Shown one piece after another: positions 1 to 6,612 of a stretch of 10,027 nucleotides of DNA. Source of the DNA: Candidatus Corynebacterium faecipullorum (GTDB taxonomy: Bacteria; Actinomycetota; Actinomycetes; Mycobacteriales; Mycobacteriaceae); assembly GCA_019114925.1 (NCBI GenBank), contig DXEO01000105.1, positions 1 through 10,027 of the forward strand. Direction: 5' to 3'. Both the position numbers and the translations under genes were made by a program. Numbering within the stretch: the stretch's first letter is position 1; each line of letters begins with the position of its first letter. Below the pieces are notes generated by a model. The model searched no databases, had not been told where the DNA came from, and worked only from the letters and a program-made list of their open reading frames with translations.

Positions 1-545
<545 letters not shown>

Positions 546-579
546 AAGGAGCTCCATTCCTTGCTTTTGCTTGTGGGTT

Positions 580-608
580 ATCGAACACTGGTCGAAGGTT
601 CATCGAAC
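580..608 (-). repeat. Three TTCGA elements with 11-bp phasing in the acn leader
   Basis: On the acn-sense strand TTCGA occurs at 607-603, 596-592 and 585-581, so each starts exactly 11 bp from the next. The outer two extend to GTTCGAT. One-turn phasing of a short direct repeat is typical of OmpR/PhoB-family or other tandem-dimer binding sites. The position downstream of both candidate acn transcription starts would also allow a role in the leader RNA. The regulator is unknown. Confidence 0.4.
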
Positions 609-718
609 TTGCCGGCATGTCCTAGCGACCAACTGGGGTCAGGAATTTCGACAGTCTCAGAACGCTAATGTTCCGTATCTATTGTAGATGTAAGAACCCT
701 CGGTCGACACCAGCATAA

Positions 719-734
719 CAGTACGGGCGTTCTG
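719..734 (-). promoter_or_regulatory. AcnR-type operator of acn
   Basis: On the acn-sense strand the 16 bases read CAGAACGCCCGTACTG. This fits the AcnR consensus described for Corynebacterium glutamicum, CAGNACNNNCGTACTG (recalled from the literature), at every fixed position. AcnR is a TetR-type repressor usually encoded just downstream of acn, here outside the window. The site directly abuts a candidate -10 (TATGCT, 717-712), so bound repressor would block RNA polymerase, as in C. glutamicum. The match is seen in the sequence; the regulatory role is inferred from the family. Confidence 0.88.
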
Positions 735-914
735 TTTCCTACATTTCGGGGGTAGCGGCGAGTCGCCCATCCCAGCCACACTGCACGGTTTAAGCTCAGT
801 CGGGAGCAGCAGGGGAGACATGCCCCTCAAAGAAATGAACGTGGCGACCTGTGGCGCCAAGCTAAGAGATCTAGGCCCCAATGCTCATAGAGGCTAGAGA
901 TTAAGGAGAGGCGA

Positions 915-1391
915 ATGATTCCTGCAGGAGTAGACGTTGATGACATCGCCGAACAGCTCTCGGCCGATGGCGTGGCATTTTCCAATCCGGAGCTAGCGCT
1001 TGACGACGACCTCCAGGCCCACATCGCAGACTCCCTCCAGCCCAACCATGGCATTGCTGTCGTTGATGTTTTTCCGGAGAAAATTCCAGATCTCCGCGAT
1101 CTTGCTACAACCCTTCAAGAACAAACGGGACTTGACACAGTAATTCTTCAGGCACCCATGCGGGTGTCCGCTGTCAGCAATTCCTATGACCGGGCAACCC
1201 TGGAGGCAGCCGAAGATTCGCTTCCAGCTGGACTCGATCAGGTAACCCTACTTAATGATTTTTATACCGTTGCAGATCAGTTTTCCGTGCCGTGGTTGTT
1301 GATTTTTGCGGTCGCATTTGCCGTTGCGGCAGTTGCCGGATGGGCGAGTTTTCGGGCAGCCGCGACAAAGGTTGAACCAGCCGAGCACTAG
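915..1391 (+). CDS. Rv1476-like (DUF6676) membrane protein
   Basis: This 158-residue protein begins MIPAGVDVDDIAEQL and has one predicted transmembrane helix near the C-terminus (about residues 124-147, VPWLLIFAVAFAVAAVAGW), followed by a short charged tail. The N-terminal 120 residues are soluble and acidic, with alternating helix/strand character (GIAVVDVF, TVILQAP) loosely like a TPM-type fold; that resemblance is inference. Family membership rests on the sequence and on position: in mycobacteria Rv1476 lies between acn and ripA, exactly as here. AAGGAG at 903-908 lies 6 bases before the ATG, which fixes the start. No biochemical function is established. Its constant pairing with the RipA hydrolase suggests an envelope role. 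Confidence 0.82.
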   Translation: MIPAGVDVDDIAEQLSADGVAFSNPELALDDDLQAHIADSLQPNHGIAVVDVFPEKIPDLRDLATTLQEQTGLDTVILQAPMRVSAVSNSYDRATLEAAEDSLPAGLDQVTLLNDFYTVADQFSVPWLLIFAVAFAVAAVAGWASFRAAATKVEPAEH

Positions 1392-1431
1392 GTGAGAAGA
1401 CGCCGACCAACACGCGCCAGCCTTTAGCGCA

Positions 1432-1503
1432 GCAGAGTGGGGAAGTGGTGAAAGTCAACCACTAAGCCTTGATTTTTAAGCGGGGGAGTGGTTGTCACTC
1501 TGC
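1432..1503 (+). other. Nested, partly alternative RNA stem structure 3' of the Rv1476-like gene
   Basis: An 8-bp perfect outer stem pairs GCAGAGTG (1432-1439) with CACTCTGC (1496-1503). Inside it an 8-bp perfect stem pairs CAACCACT (1456-1463) with AGTGGTTG (1487-1494). Two shorter hairpins compete for the same bases: AGTGGT/ACCACT (1444-1449/1458-1463), followed by the T-rich TTGATTTTT (1469-1477), and GAGTG/CACTC (1486-1490/1496-1500). The small hairpin plus T-tract could act as a weak terminator for the preceding gene. The competing stem would then be an antiterminator-like alternative. All pairings are read directly from the sequence; RNA function is inference. Confidence 0.45.
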
Positions 1504-1659
1504 CTTCGAAGCCTCCAGAGCTAGGCGCGCCATAAGAGCTAAGGCAGGCGCCGGGTGGACAGTTTCCCATCCCAGCAGAGGGCATAATCTCCGGATGACG
1601 AGCGGGCGATCCCGGGGCCGAAGCTGACATTGCGAGGCGGGGCTCACAGGCCGACAGCC

Positions 1660-1688
1660 CAGGGGGTGCGCGCAAATATCGCCCCCTG
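1660..1688. repeat. GC-rich hairpin
   Basis: CAGGGGG (1660-1666) and CCCCCTG (1682-1688) form a perfect 7-bp inverted repeat around a 15-base loop, in a GC-rich part of the gap. A second perfect 7-bp inverted repeat, CTGCCTT/AAGGCAG, lies at 1500-1506/1541-1547. Neither is followed by a T-tract on the plus strand, so they read as structural rather than as simple terminators. Confidence 0.4.
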
Positions 1689-1812
1689 AAGCACCCTCCG
1701 AATGACATGCCCCCAGGGAGGCGCTCTTGAAGAAAAGGTGTGCAGGGCAAGTCTCGAGACGTGACAAAAGGGCGGCGACCGGACAGATAGGACGGGTGCA
1801 GAGTAAGGGCGG

Positions 1813-1828
1813 AGTGAGCAATATCACA
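1813..1828. promoter_or_regulatory. GlxR/CRP-type binding site
   Basis: AGTGAGCAATATCACA carries a perfect GTGA-N6-TCAC core and is close to the GlxR consensus TGTGANNTANNTCACA of Corynebacterium. GlxR is the cAMP-dependent CRP-family global regulator. The site lies about 1.04 kb upstream of ripA and 420 bases after the Rv1476-like gene, so its target is unclear. It may control an unannotated transcript in the gap. On the minus strand a weak promoter-like pair, TTGTTA and TATTGC with 17-bp spacing, overlaps it. Confidence 0.55.
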
Positions 1829-2560
1829 GTCACGCCTTGGTAACAATGTCATTGCAGGTTAGGTGCGCCTGTAACGCCGTGTGGTCGCGCGTGGCTTATG
1901 TGAAAGATGGGGAAAGTGTGCGAGAAGGCGTGTCGGTGACGTATGGTTCACGTATCGACTCACGGGTTGACTATTGCTCCATACGTTCATGGACCAAGCC
2001 TTGACTCTCAACTGATTTGTCGCACGGGTATGTGGGGAAGCACGCCACGAGCGAAGGGAACTGTTGAGGTTCACCGCCTGGTGGATGACCGTCGCACCAC
2101 TAAGGTGATGCGCATAGCAGTACTGTTTGCTCGGCGCAGTCGGTGCCAGTGTTCAAATTTTTAAGATATCGAAACACCTACCTCCCGAGTGGAAGAGGCT
2201 TCATACACTTCATACGCATGCCTTTATTGAGGGCTGCGTCGGCCTGGGTTCCATCGGTTTCCGGTTGGGTGCCAGCCACGAGGGCTTGCGTCAACGCCAC
2301 TATTGGTACGAGGCATGAGCACTCCATGAGCGGGGCGCCGAGCGAGGAGGAACCGACATAGGACTTATCGCCAGATTAGGGTGTGTGCCCCCTCATCGTC
2401 GGATCGCGCAGTCATATTTGAACGCGCTCTACGCGGAGCAAACGAGGCCCGTGAGCGTGCAGTCTGACTTGCTTTTATAAAGCGGTCCGACTTGATGTTG
2501 GTGCACACACGAGACGCCGCGCAGTATCGTGTTGCCCTGTGTCAGTGATGGTGCAGCCAT

Positions 2561-2589
2561 ACTTATTCGACACTTATTCGACCTAAATT
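2561..2589 (+). promoter_or_regulatory. Tandem 11-bp repeat next to a candidate ripA promoter
   Basis: ACTTATTCGAC is exactly repeated at 2561-2571 and 2572-2582. It is immediately followed by TAAATT (2584-2589), which fits the corynebacterial -10 pattern TANANT. The repeat occupies the -35 zone, where no good -35 hexamer is visible, as expected for an activator-dependent promoter. If used, transcription would start near 2596 and leave a ripA leader of about 275 nt. The repeat is certain; the promoter call is inference. Confidence 0.4.
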
Positions 2590-2737
2590 GTCTTAAAGGC
2601 GGCAGTAATCATCGATCATCTAGGGCAACCCGCGTGGGTATACCCCGGTTAGGGCCGGGCGCCAGCCTCTTCAGTTCCACTTTTCCCTTGGGCGCAACCA
2701 ACGCCGTAACATTCTGCGAAAAGTTCGAGCCAGCTAT

Positions 2738-2757
2738 GCGTACCTTGCGCGTACCTT
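2738..2757 (+). promoter_or_regulatory. GCGTACCTT direct repeat (possible response-regulator site) upstream of ripA
   Basis: GCGTACCTT occurs at 2738-2746 and 2749-2757, an 11-bp period. One-turn direct repeats are the usual target form of OmpR-family regulators. MtrA, which controls cell-wall hydrolase genes in Corynebacterium and mycobacteria, is the obvious candidate by context. The sequence alone does not prove MtrA. Confidence 0.35.
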
Positions 2758-2870
2758 AACTACCGTTGTTTCTGGCTGACTCGTTTCCTGTACCGCTCGA
2801 TGTTCGGCATGCATGTCTGTTCGACACGCATGACAGCTCCAATGAGGTAGGTGCCTAGGAGATAACTCTC

Positions 2871-4703
2871 GTGGCCACCACATCGTCTTTTGGCTTCCGG
2901 CGTTTCAAGGCAGCATTCGCTGCCATTGCGACCACCGCGGCCTTGTCTACCGCTTCTTCGCTCACTCCTGCAGTGGCGGAGGAGCCTCAGCAGCTCAATA
3001 TTGAGTCGCTACTGTCCTCTGATAGCCCATCCATCGCTGACCTCGCCGGCGCCATCGCCCAGATTGAGGAACGCATCGCGCAAGCGGAAGCCGAAATCGG
3101 CCTCCAGCGTGAAACGGTCAACCGGGCGCTCGTTGATCTCAATGACGCCCGTACCAAGGCAGCCCAGGCTCGCCAGGGAACCACGACGGCTCGCCAGGAG
3201 CTTGATGATGCCCAGGCAGACGTCGCCGATGCGCAAGCCAAGCTGGACGAGCTCTCACGCTCCGCCTACCGCCGAGCAAATACCTCTGACGCCGTTTCCC
3301 ATGCGGCCGGCAAGGATGCTCGCTCGGATATGCTGGAACGCCAGTCTTACCTCCGCTCACAATCGGAAAAGCAACAGGCCGTTGTTAGCGATCTGGAAAA
3401 GGAGCGCACGGAGAAGGCTAACAAGGAGTCTCAGCTGCGCAAGACCCAGCAGTTGGCCGAGGAGCGCGCAAATAAGGCGGCCGATGCCGAGTCCGCTGCG
3501 CGCGATCAGCTCGCCGCTTCCGAGGCTTCAATTGAAGAATCTGCAGCCGAGCGCGAGGATCTGCTCTTTCAACTCTCGTCCCTCCAGAAGGCACTTAATC
3601 AAGCTAAGGGTGTTGACTCGGTTGATCCATCAAGTCTAGAAACTGGATCTAACGTCAATGATGAGGTCTTGCCTACACGGGAAGAGGTCAATACTCAGGA
3701 CACAACTACGGCTCCAGCCGATGACTCCACAGCGTCGACCCCTGAGACCGATTCCGTCTCAGCCGCCGGCCCTTCAGCCTCGGAGGCGAAGAACCCTACT
3801 TTGCAATCACAGCGCTCTGCGCCCTCCGTTTCTGCTGAAGACATCGATGCGCTCTCGAGTGCCGCAAGCACTGTGGCCAATGATCCGAACGTGCAGGAGT
3901 TGTCGTCGACAAGCACCGCCAGCTCCGCTGAGGGGGAGGCGAATTCTGTCGGTAGCGGCAGCTCCTTCGACCCGAGCAAGATCGATGCTGAGACCATTGC
4001 ATTGGGCATTGGCACGGTAGCAACCGTAGCCTCCTTGGTGGCTGCCTCTCAGCCAGGCCACAACAACAGCTTGAGCCAGGATGAGATTGACGCTTTGGTG
4101 GAAGGTTCCTCGAAACTTTTCGCCCTCCAAGGCGGAGACGAGAGTACCGCGGCGGGGGACTCTGCGTCCGCCTCGTCGGATGAGGACACTCTGGAGTCCG
4201 AGGTTTCCGGTGTGCTGGATCCGCTCGATACGACCGATAGTATTACGGAAAAGGCCACCGAATCTCTGGGCAATGCTTCCCGTGAGGCAAAGATCGAAAC
4301 TGTCATTGAGCGTGCGACATCCCAGGTTGGTGTTCCTTATGCGTGGGGCGGCGGCGATGCAAACGGTCCCACCCAGGGTATTCGTGACGGCGGCGTGGCG
4401 GATTCTTATGGTGACTACAACAAGGTCGGCTTCGACTGCTCGGGACTGGTTCTCTATGCCTTTGCCGGAGTAGGCATTTCCTTGCCGCACTACACCGGCT
4501 ACCAGTACCAGAAAGGAACCAAGGTCTCGCCGAGTGAGATGGAGCGTGGTGACCTAATCTTCTACGGGCCAAACGGTAACCAACACGTGGCGATCTACCT
4601 CGGTGATGGCACGATGGTTGAAGCCCCACAGTCTGGCCAAAACGTCAGCATCACCCCTGTACGCCAAGGTGGCATGGCCCCCTATGCCGTACGCCTGATT
4701 TAG
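2871..4703 (+). CDS. ripA: RipA-like NlpC/P60 peptidoglycan endopeptidase, secreted
   Basis: This 610-residue secreted cell-wall hydrolase is expected to cut the D-Glu/meso-DAP bond of peptide stems during daughter-cell separation. The start is GTG, with AGGAG (2857-2861) 9 bases upstream. A signal peptide spans about residues 1-36 (Arg/Lys n-region, Ala-rich core, AVA|EE cleavage site). A long Ala/Glu/Arg-rich coiled coil runs about 50-245, as in the autoinhibitory N-domain of RipA. A Ser/Thr/Asp-rich linker runs to about 475 and contains an isolated hydrophobic stretch (about 376-393). The NlpC/P60 domain fills 480-610. The likely triad is Cys523 (DCSGL), His572 (NQHVAIYLG) and Glu584 (MVEAPQSG). 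The 49- and 12-residue spacings match C383/H432/E444 of M. tuberculosis RipA (numbering recalled). Expression is probably governed by the repeats upstream. hemH follows after 26 bases. Corynebacterial orthologues are often named invasion-associated protein. Confidence 0.92.
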   Translation: MATTSSFGFRRFKAAFAAIATTAALSTASSLTPAVAEEPQQLNIESLLSSDSPSIADLAGAIAQIEERIAQAEAEIGLQRETVNRALVDLNDARTKAAQARQGTTTARQELDDAQADVADAQAKLDELSRSAYRRANTSDAVSHAAGKDARSDMLERQSYLRSQSEKQQAVVSDLEKERTEKANKESQLRKTQQLAEERANKAADAESAARDQLAASEASIEESAAEREDLLFQLSSLQKALNQAKGVDSVDPSSLETGSNVNDEVLPTREEVNTQDTTTAPADDSTASTPETDSVSAAGPSASEAKNPTLQSQRSAPSVSAEDIDALSSAASTVANDPNVQELSSTSTASSAEGEANSVGSGSSFDPSKIDAETIALGIGTVATVASLVAASQPGHNNSLSQDEIDALVEGSSKLFALQGGDESTAAGDSASASSDEDTLESEVSGVLDPLDTTDSITEKATESLGNASREAKIETVIERATSQVGVPYAWGGGDANGPTQGIRDGGVADSYGDYNKVGFDCSGLVLYAFAGVGISLPHYTGYQYQKGTKVSPSEMERGDLIFYGPNGNQHVAIYLGDGTMVEAPQSGQNVSITPVRQGGMAPYAVRLI

Positions 4704-4705
4704 AA

Positions 4706-4732
4706 CAGCCCGTTGCTAGACTGGGCTGCATG
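4706..4732 (+). promoter_or_regulatory. Leaderless promoter and hairpin at the hemH start
   Basis: An extended -10 element TGC-TAGACT (4714-4722) matches TGN-TANANT. It ends 7 bases before the hemH ATG (4730), so transcription should start at or next to the A of the ATG. No ribosome-binding site precedes this ATG, which agrees with a leaderless message. The same bases form an inverted repeat, CAGCCC (4706-4711) and GGGCTG (4723-4728), in read-through mRNA from ripA. This could attenuate read-through or mask the start. Confidence 0.6.
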
Positions 4733-5848
4733 ACTGACACACTGCGTACTGCCCAGAGCAACGCCCACAGCACCGAGTCGGTGCCCTCTTCATTCGACGC
4801 TCTCCTCGTTCTTTCTTTCGGTGGCCCGGAAGCAAACGAGGAGGTCGTCCCGTTTTTGGAGAACGTTACCCGCGGCCGCGGCATTCCGCGCGAGCGCCTC
4901 ATAGAAGTTGGGGAGCACTACTTTCACTTCGGTGGTAAAAGCCCACTGAACGAATTGAACCGAGAGATTATTGACAATGTTGCCGCGGAGCTCGAGGCTC
5001 GCGGACATAATCTACCGGTCTACTTTGGCAACCGTAACTGGCACCCCTTCGGAACAGAAGCTGTCGAAAAGATGGCCGCCGATGGAGTGCGCAACGTGGC
5101 CGTCTTTGCTACCTCGGCGTGGGGCGGCTACAGCGCCTGCCGTCAATACAACGAAGATATCGTGGCTTTGCGCAAGTACGTCGAAGACAAGAACCTGCCC
5201 GCCATGACTTTCACCAAGCTTCGTCAGTTCTTCGATCATCCGAAGTTCGTCGAGGAGATGGCTGCCGCTGTCCGAGACGCCTACGCACAGGTCCCAGAAG
5301 ACAAGCTGGCTAGCACCCGCATGCTGTTTACTGCCCACTCGGTTCCGACGGCGCACGATGCTGTAGGAGGTGCTGAAGGTGATAAGCACATTTACTCCCG
5401 CCAGGTAGCGGAAGCCTCCCGGCTCGTCGCCGAAGCAGCAGGGGTGAAGGACTATGACCTTGTATGGCAGTCGCGGTCTGGCAACCCGGCTACTCCGTGG
5501 CTAGAGCCGGACATCGTCGATCACACCACTCGAATCCACCAGGAGAATGGTGTCGACGGCGTTGTTGTGTGCCCCATCGGATTTATCTCCGACCATATGG
5601 AGGTCATCTGGGACCTTGATTCAGAACTCAAGCAAGCCGCCGAGGAGATGGGTGTTAGCGTCTATCGCGCCCGCACCGCCGGGCCAACCACTCGTTTCGC
5701 TTCACTCATCGTGGACCTCATCGATGAGCTAGAGCAGGGAAGTGAGCCCGAATCTCTCGGTGACGTCACTGTCCAAGGCTGCACCGTCAATGGCGCACCC
5801 TGCGCTGAAGGGTGCTGCGATATCTGGTCGCTGCACAAACCGCATTAA
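4730..5848 (+). CDS. hemH: Ferrochelatase, coproporphyrin type (CpfC/HemH)
   Basis: This 372-residue protein inserts Fe2+ into a porphyrin in the haem pathway. In Actinobacteria the HemH-family enzyme is known to act on coproporphyrin III (coproporphyrin-dependent pathway), so CpfC is the more exact name. Visible motifs are LLVLSFGGPE near the N-terminus, the catalytic His203 in TAHSVPTAHD, RSGNPATPWLEPDI, and Glu291 in CPIGFISDHMEVIWDLD. The C-terminus carries Cys351, Cys358, Cys362 and Cys363, with Cys137 (SACRQY) further upstream. This matches the [2Fe-2S] cluster known in mycobacterial ferrochelatase. About 20 poorly conserved residues precede the core. There is no SD; a -10 box 7 bases upstream suggests leaderless translation. 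The 3' end overlaps the convergent gene by 4 bp. Confidence 0.96.
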   Translation: MTDTLRTAQSNAHSTESVPSSFDALLVLSFGGPEANEEVVPFLENVTRGRGIPRERLIEVGEHYFHFGGKSPLNELNREIIDNVAAELEARGHNLPVYFGNRNWHPFGTEAVEKMAADGVRNVAVFATSAWGGYSACRQYNEDIVALRKYVEDKNLPAMTFTKLRQFFDHPKFVEEMAAAVRDAYAQVPEDKLASTRMLFTAHSVPTAHDAVGGAEGDKHIYSRQVAEASRLVAEAAGVKDYDLVWQSRSGNPATPWLEPDIVDHTTRIHQENGVDGVVVCPIGFISDHMEVIWDLDSELKQAAEEMGVSVYRARTAGPTTRFASLIVDLIDELEQGSEPESLGDVTVQGCTVNGAPCAEGCCDIWSLHKPH

Positions 5849-6612
5849 CGCGCGAAATCCGTAAGCGCGTAGGCCACGCCAGCCATTCGCGCTTGACGGA
5901 TGTGACGCCATAGCCGCAGCAGCTGAGGATCGAGGCTGTGATTGTGGATGCGGTCGGTCACCGTTTCGATGATGGCCGCGACGCGATCAGCGCGCGCAAA
6001 AAGTTTTGCTGCCCGCCCCGGGACCGCAGTGGGTAAGCCCGGTGTGTCGTAGAAGTCACTCAGGGTCCCCACTGTCAGCCGCGGATTGGGAAGGGCATCA
6101 CTGCGGTAGCCCATTCCTTCGATGAGTGCTGCGGATTCATTTGTCGCGGCGCTCAACAGAGCATCAGCCTCGCCCGGGCTGAGCCATGCTGGTGATGGGA
6201 GCGGAGCAGTTTCCTCAATTACCATCCACTGAGTGGCGCGGTTGGTATAAGAGGGCACCAATACTATATGACGGTCTCTATCGTTGGTCCGCACCACGAT
6301 AGCGCCCGCCGGGTTGGTAGCCGCTGCACGCGCCGATTCCGAGCCAGCCGGTAGTGCTGGCGCCTCGCCCGGGCCAGAGAGGATGAGCCGCAGGAGTGGC
6401 TCACGTTCACCGCCCTCGATAATGGCGGCGGTTTCGCGTCGGAGAAGTGACATAACTTCAAGGAAGGGTTCTCCATGCGCTCCTTGCTGTTCCCCGCCTA
6501 ACTCGCGGAGGGCGTCAAGTAAATCATCGGTGGATTCGTGTCCCCATAGCCATGCGCCAAGCCAGACGGCGACGTTTTGTACGGGAGACCAGACTTCGGC
6601 GCGCATATCCAT
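5845..6612 (-). CDS. Conserved hypothetical protein, Rv1486c-like by position
   Basis: This 255-residue cytosolic-looking protein begins MDMRAEVWSPVQNVAVWLGAWLWGHE and has no signal peptide or membrane helix. The open frame extends upstream to 7053, but that part lies antisense to DUF3097 and reads as a shadow. The ATG at 6612 is preferred because TACACT (6626-6621, fits TANANT) lies 8 bases upstream and no SD is present, pointing to a leaderless start. A second ATG at 6606 is possible. The Trp/Leu-rich N-terminus and an Arg-rich helical C-terminus (RLWRHIRQARMAGVAYALTDFAR) look conserved, but I recognise no domain or catalytic motif. In M. tuberculosis, Rv1486c is likewise convergent with hemH, which suggests orthology; this rests on position. 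Function is unknown. Confidence 0.8.
   Translation of the reverse strand: MDMRAEVWSPVQNVAVWLGAWLWGHESTDDLLDALRELGGEQQGAHGEPFLEVMSLLRRETAAIIEGGEREPLLRLILSGPGEAPALPAGSESARAAATNPAGAIVVRTNDRDRHIVLVPSYTNRATQWMVIEETAPLPSPAWLSPGEADALLSAATNESAALIEGMGYRSDALPNPRLTVGTLSDFYDTPGLPTAVPGRAAKLFARADRVAAIIETVTDRIHNHSLDPQLLRLWRHIRQARMAGVAYALTDFAR

Larger units (their letters stand above)
546..914. promoter_or_regulatory. Divergent control region between acn and the Rv1476-like gene
   Basis: This 369-base non-coding stretch must hold the promoters of both flanking genes. It contains the AcnR-type operator (719-734). Two candidate -10 hexamers for acn are seen on the minus strand: TATGCT at 717-712, beside the operator, and TACAAT at 686-681. 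Three phased TTCGA elements lie in the likely acn leader. If the TATGCT box is used, the acn 5' UTR is about 160 nt. For the plus-strand gene, the only confident signal is an AAGGAG ribosome-binding site (903-908). No ORF here looks coding. Confidence 0.7.
1392..2870. other. Long non-coding gap upstream of ripA
   Basis: About 1.48 kb with no convincing gene. All frames are broken by stops, or give low-complexity Pro/Arg/Ser-rich translations without start signals or family resemblance. The 1430-1700 part is GC-rich and full of inverted repeats. The 1830-2600 part is of more neutral composition and holds scattered short repeats, including an inverted pair ACGTATGG (1939-1946) / CCATACGT (1979-1986) and a tandem CTTCATAC (2199-2206, 2208-2215). 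The last 300 bases presumably hold the ripA promoter and leader. No transposase remnant, tRNA or recognised riboswitch was seen. Confidence 0.6.

Noticed and set aside
1450..1645. c-di-AMP (ydaO-type) riboswitch, tempting because such elements precede cell-wall hydrolase genes in Actinobacteria
   Set aside because: Short stretches (TTTTTAAGCGGGGGA; CCGAAGCTGACA...GAGGCGG) recall the consensus, but the core GGGGTGAAT, AGTAGGG and ACCCGACAGCTAAC elements are not present in order, and the element would lie 1.2 kb from ripA. An Infernal scan with RF00379 would decide.
1430..1830. Housekeeping RNA (RNase P RNA, tmRNA, SRP RNA) in the GC-rich structured stretch
   Set aside because: None of the diagnostic conserved segments of these RNAs was found on either strand.
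1424..1852. Minus-strand 142-residue open frame, and a nested one in another frame, in the long gap
   Set aside because: The translation is rich in Pro, Arg, Ser and Leu with no family resemblance. There is no SD, and the region is dominated by inverted repeats, so it fits GC-rich non-coding DNA better.
2471..2483. GCTTTTATAAAGC palindrome as a terminator
   Set aside because: The 5-bp stem is too short and AT-rich and is not followed by a T-tract, so chance is adequate.
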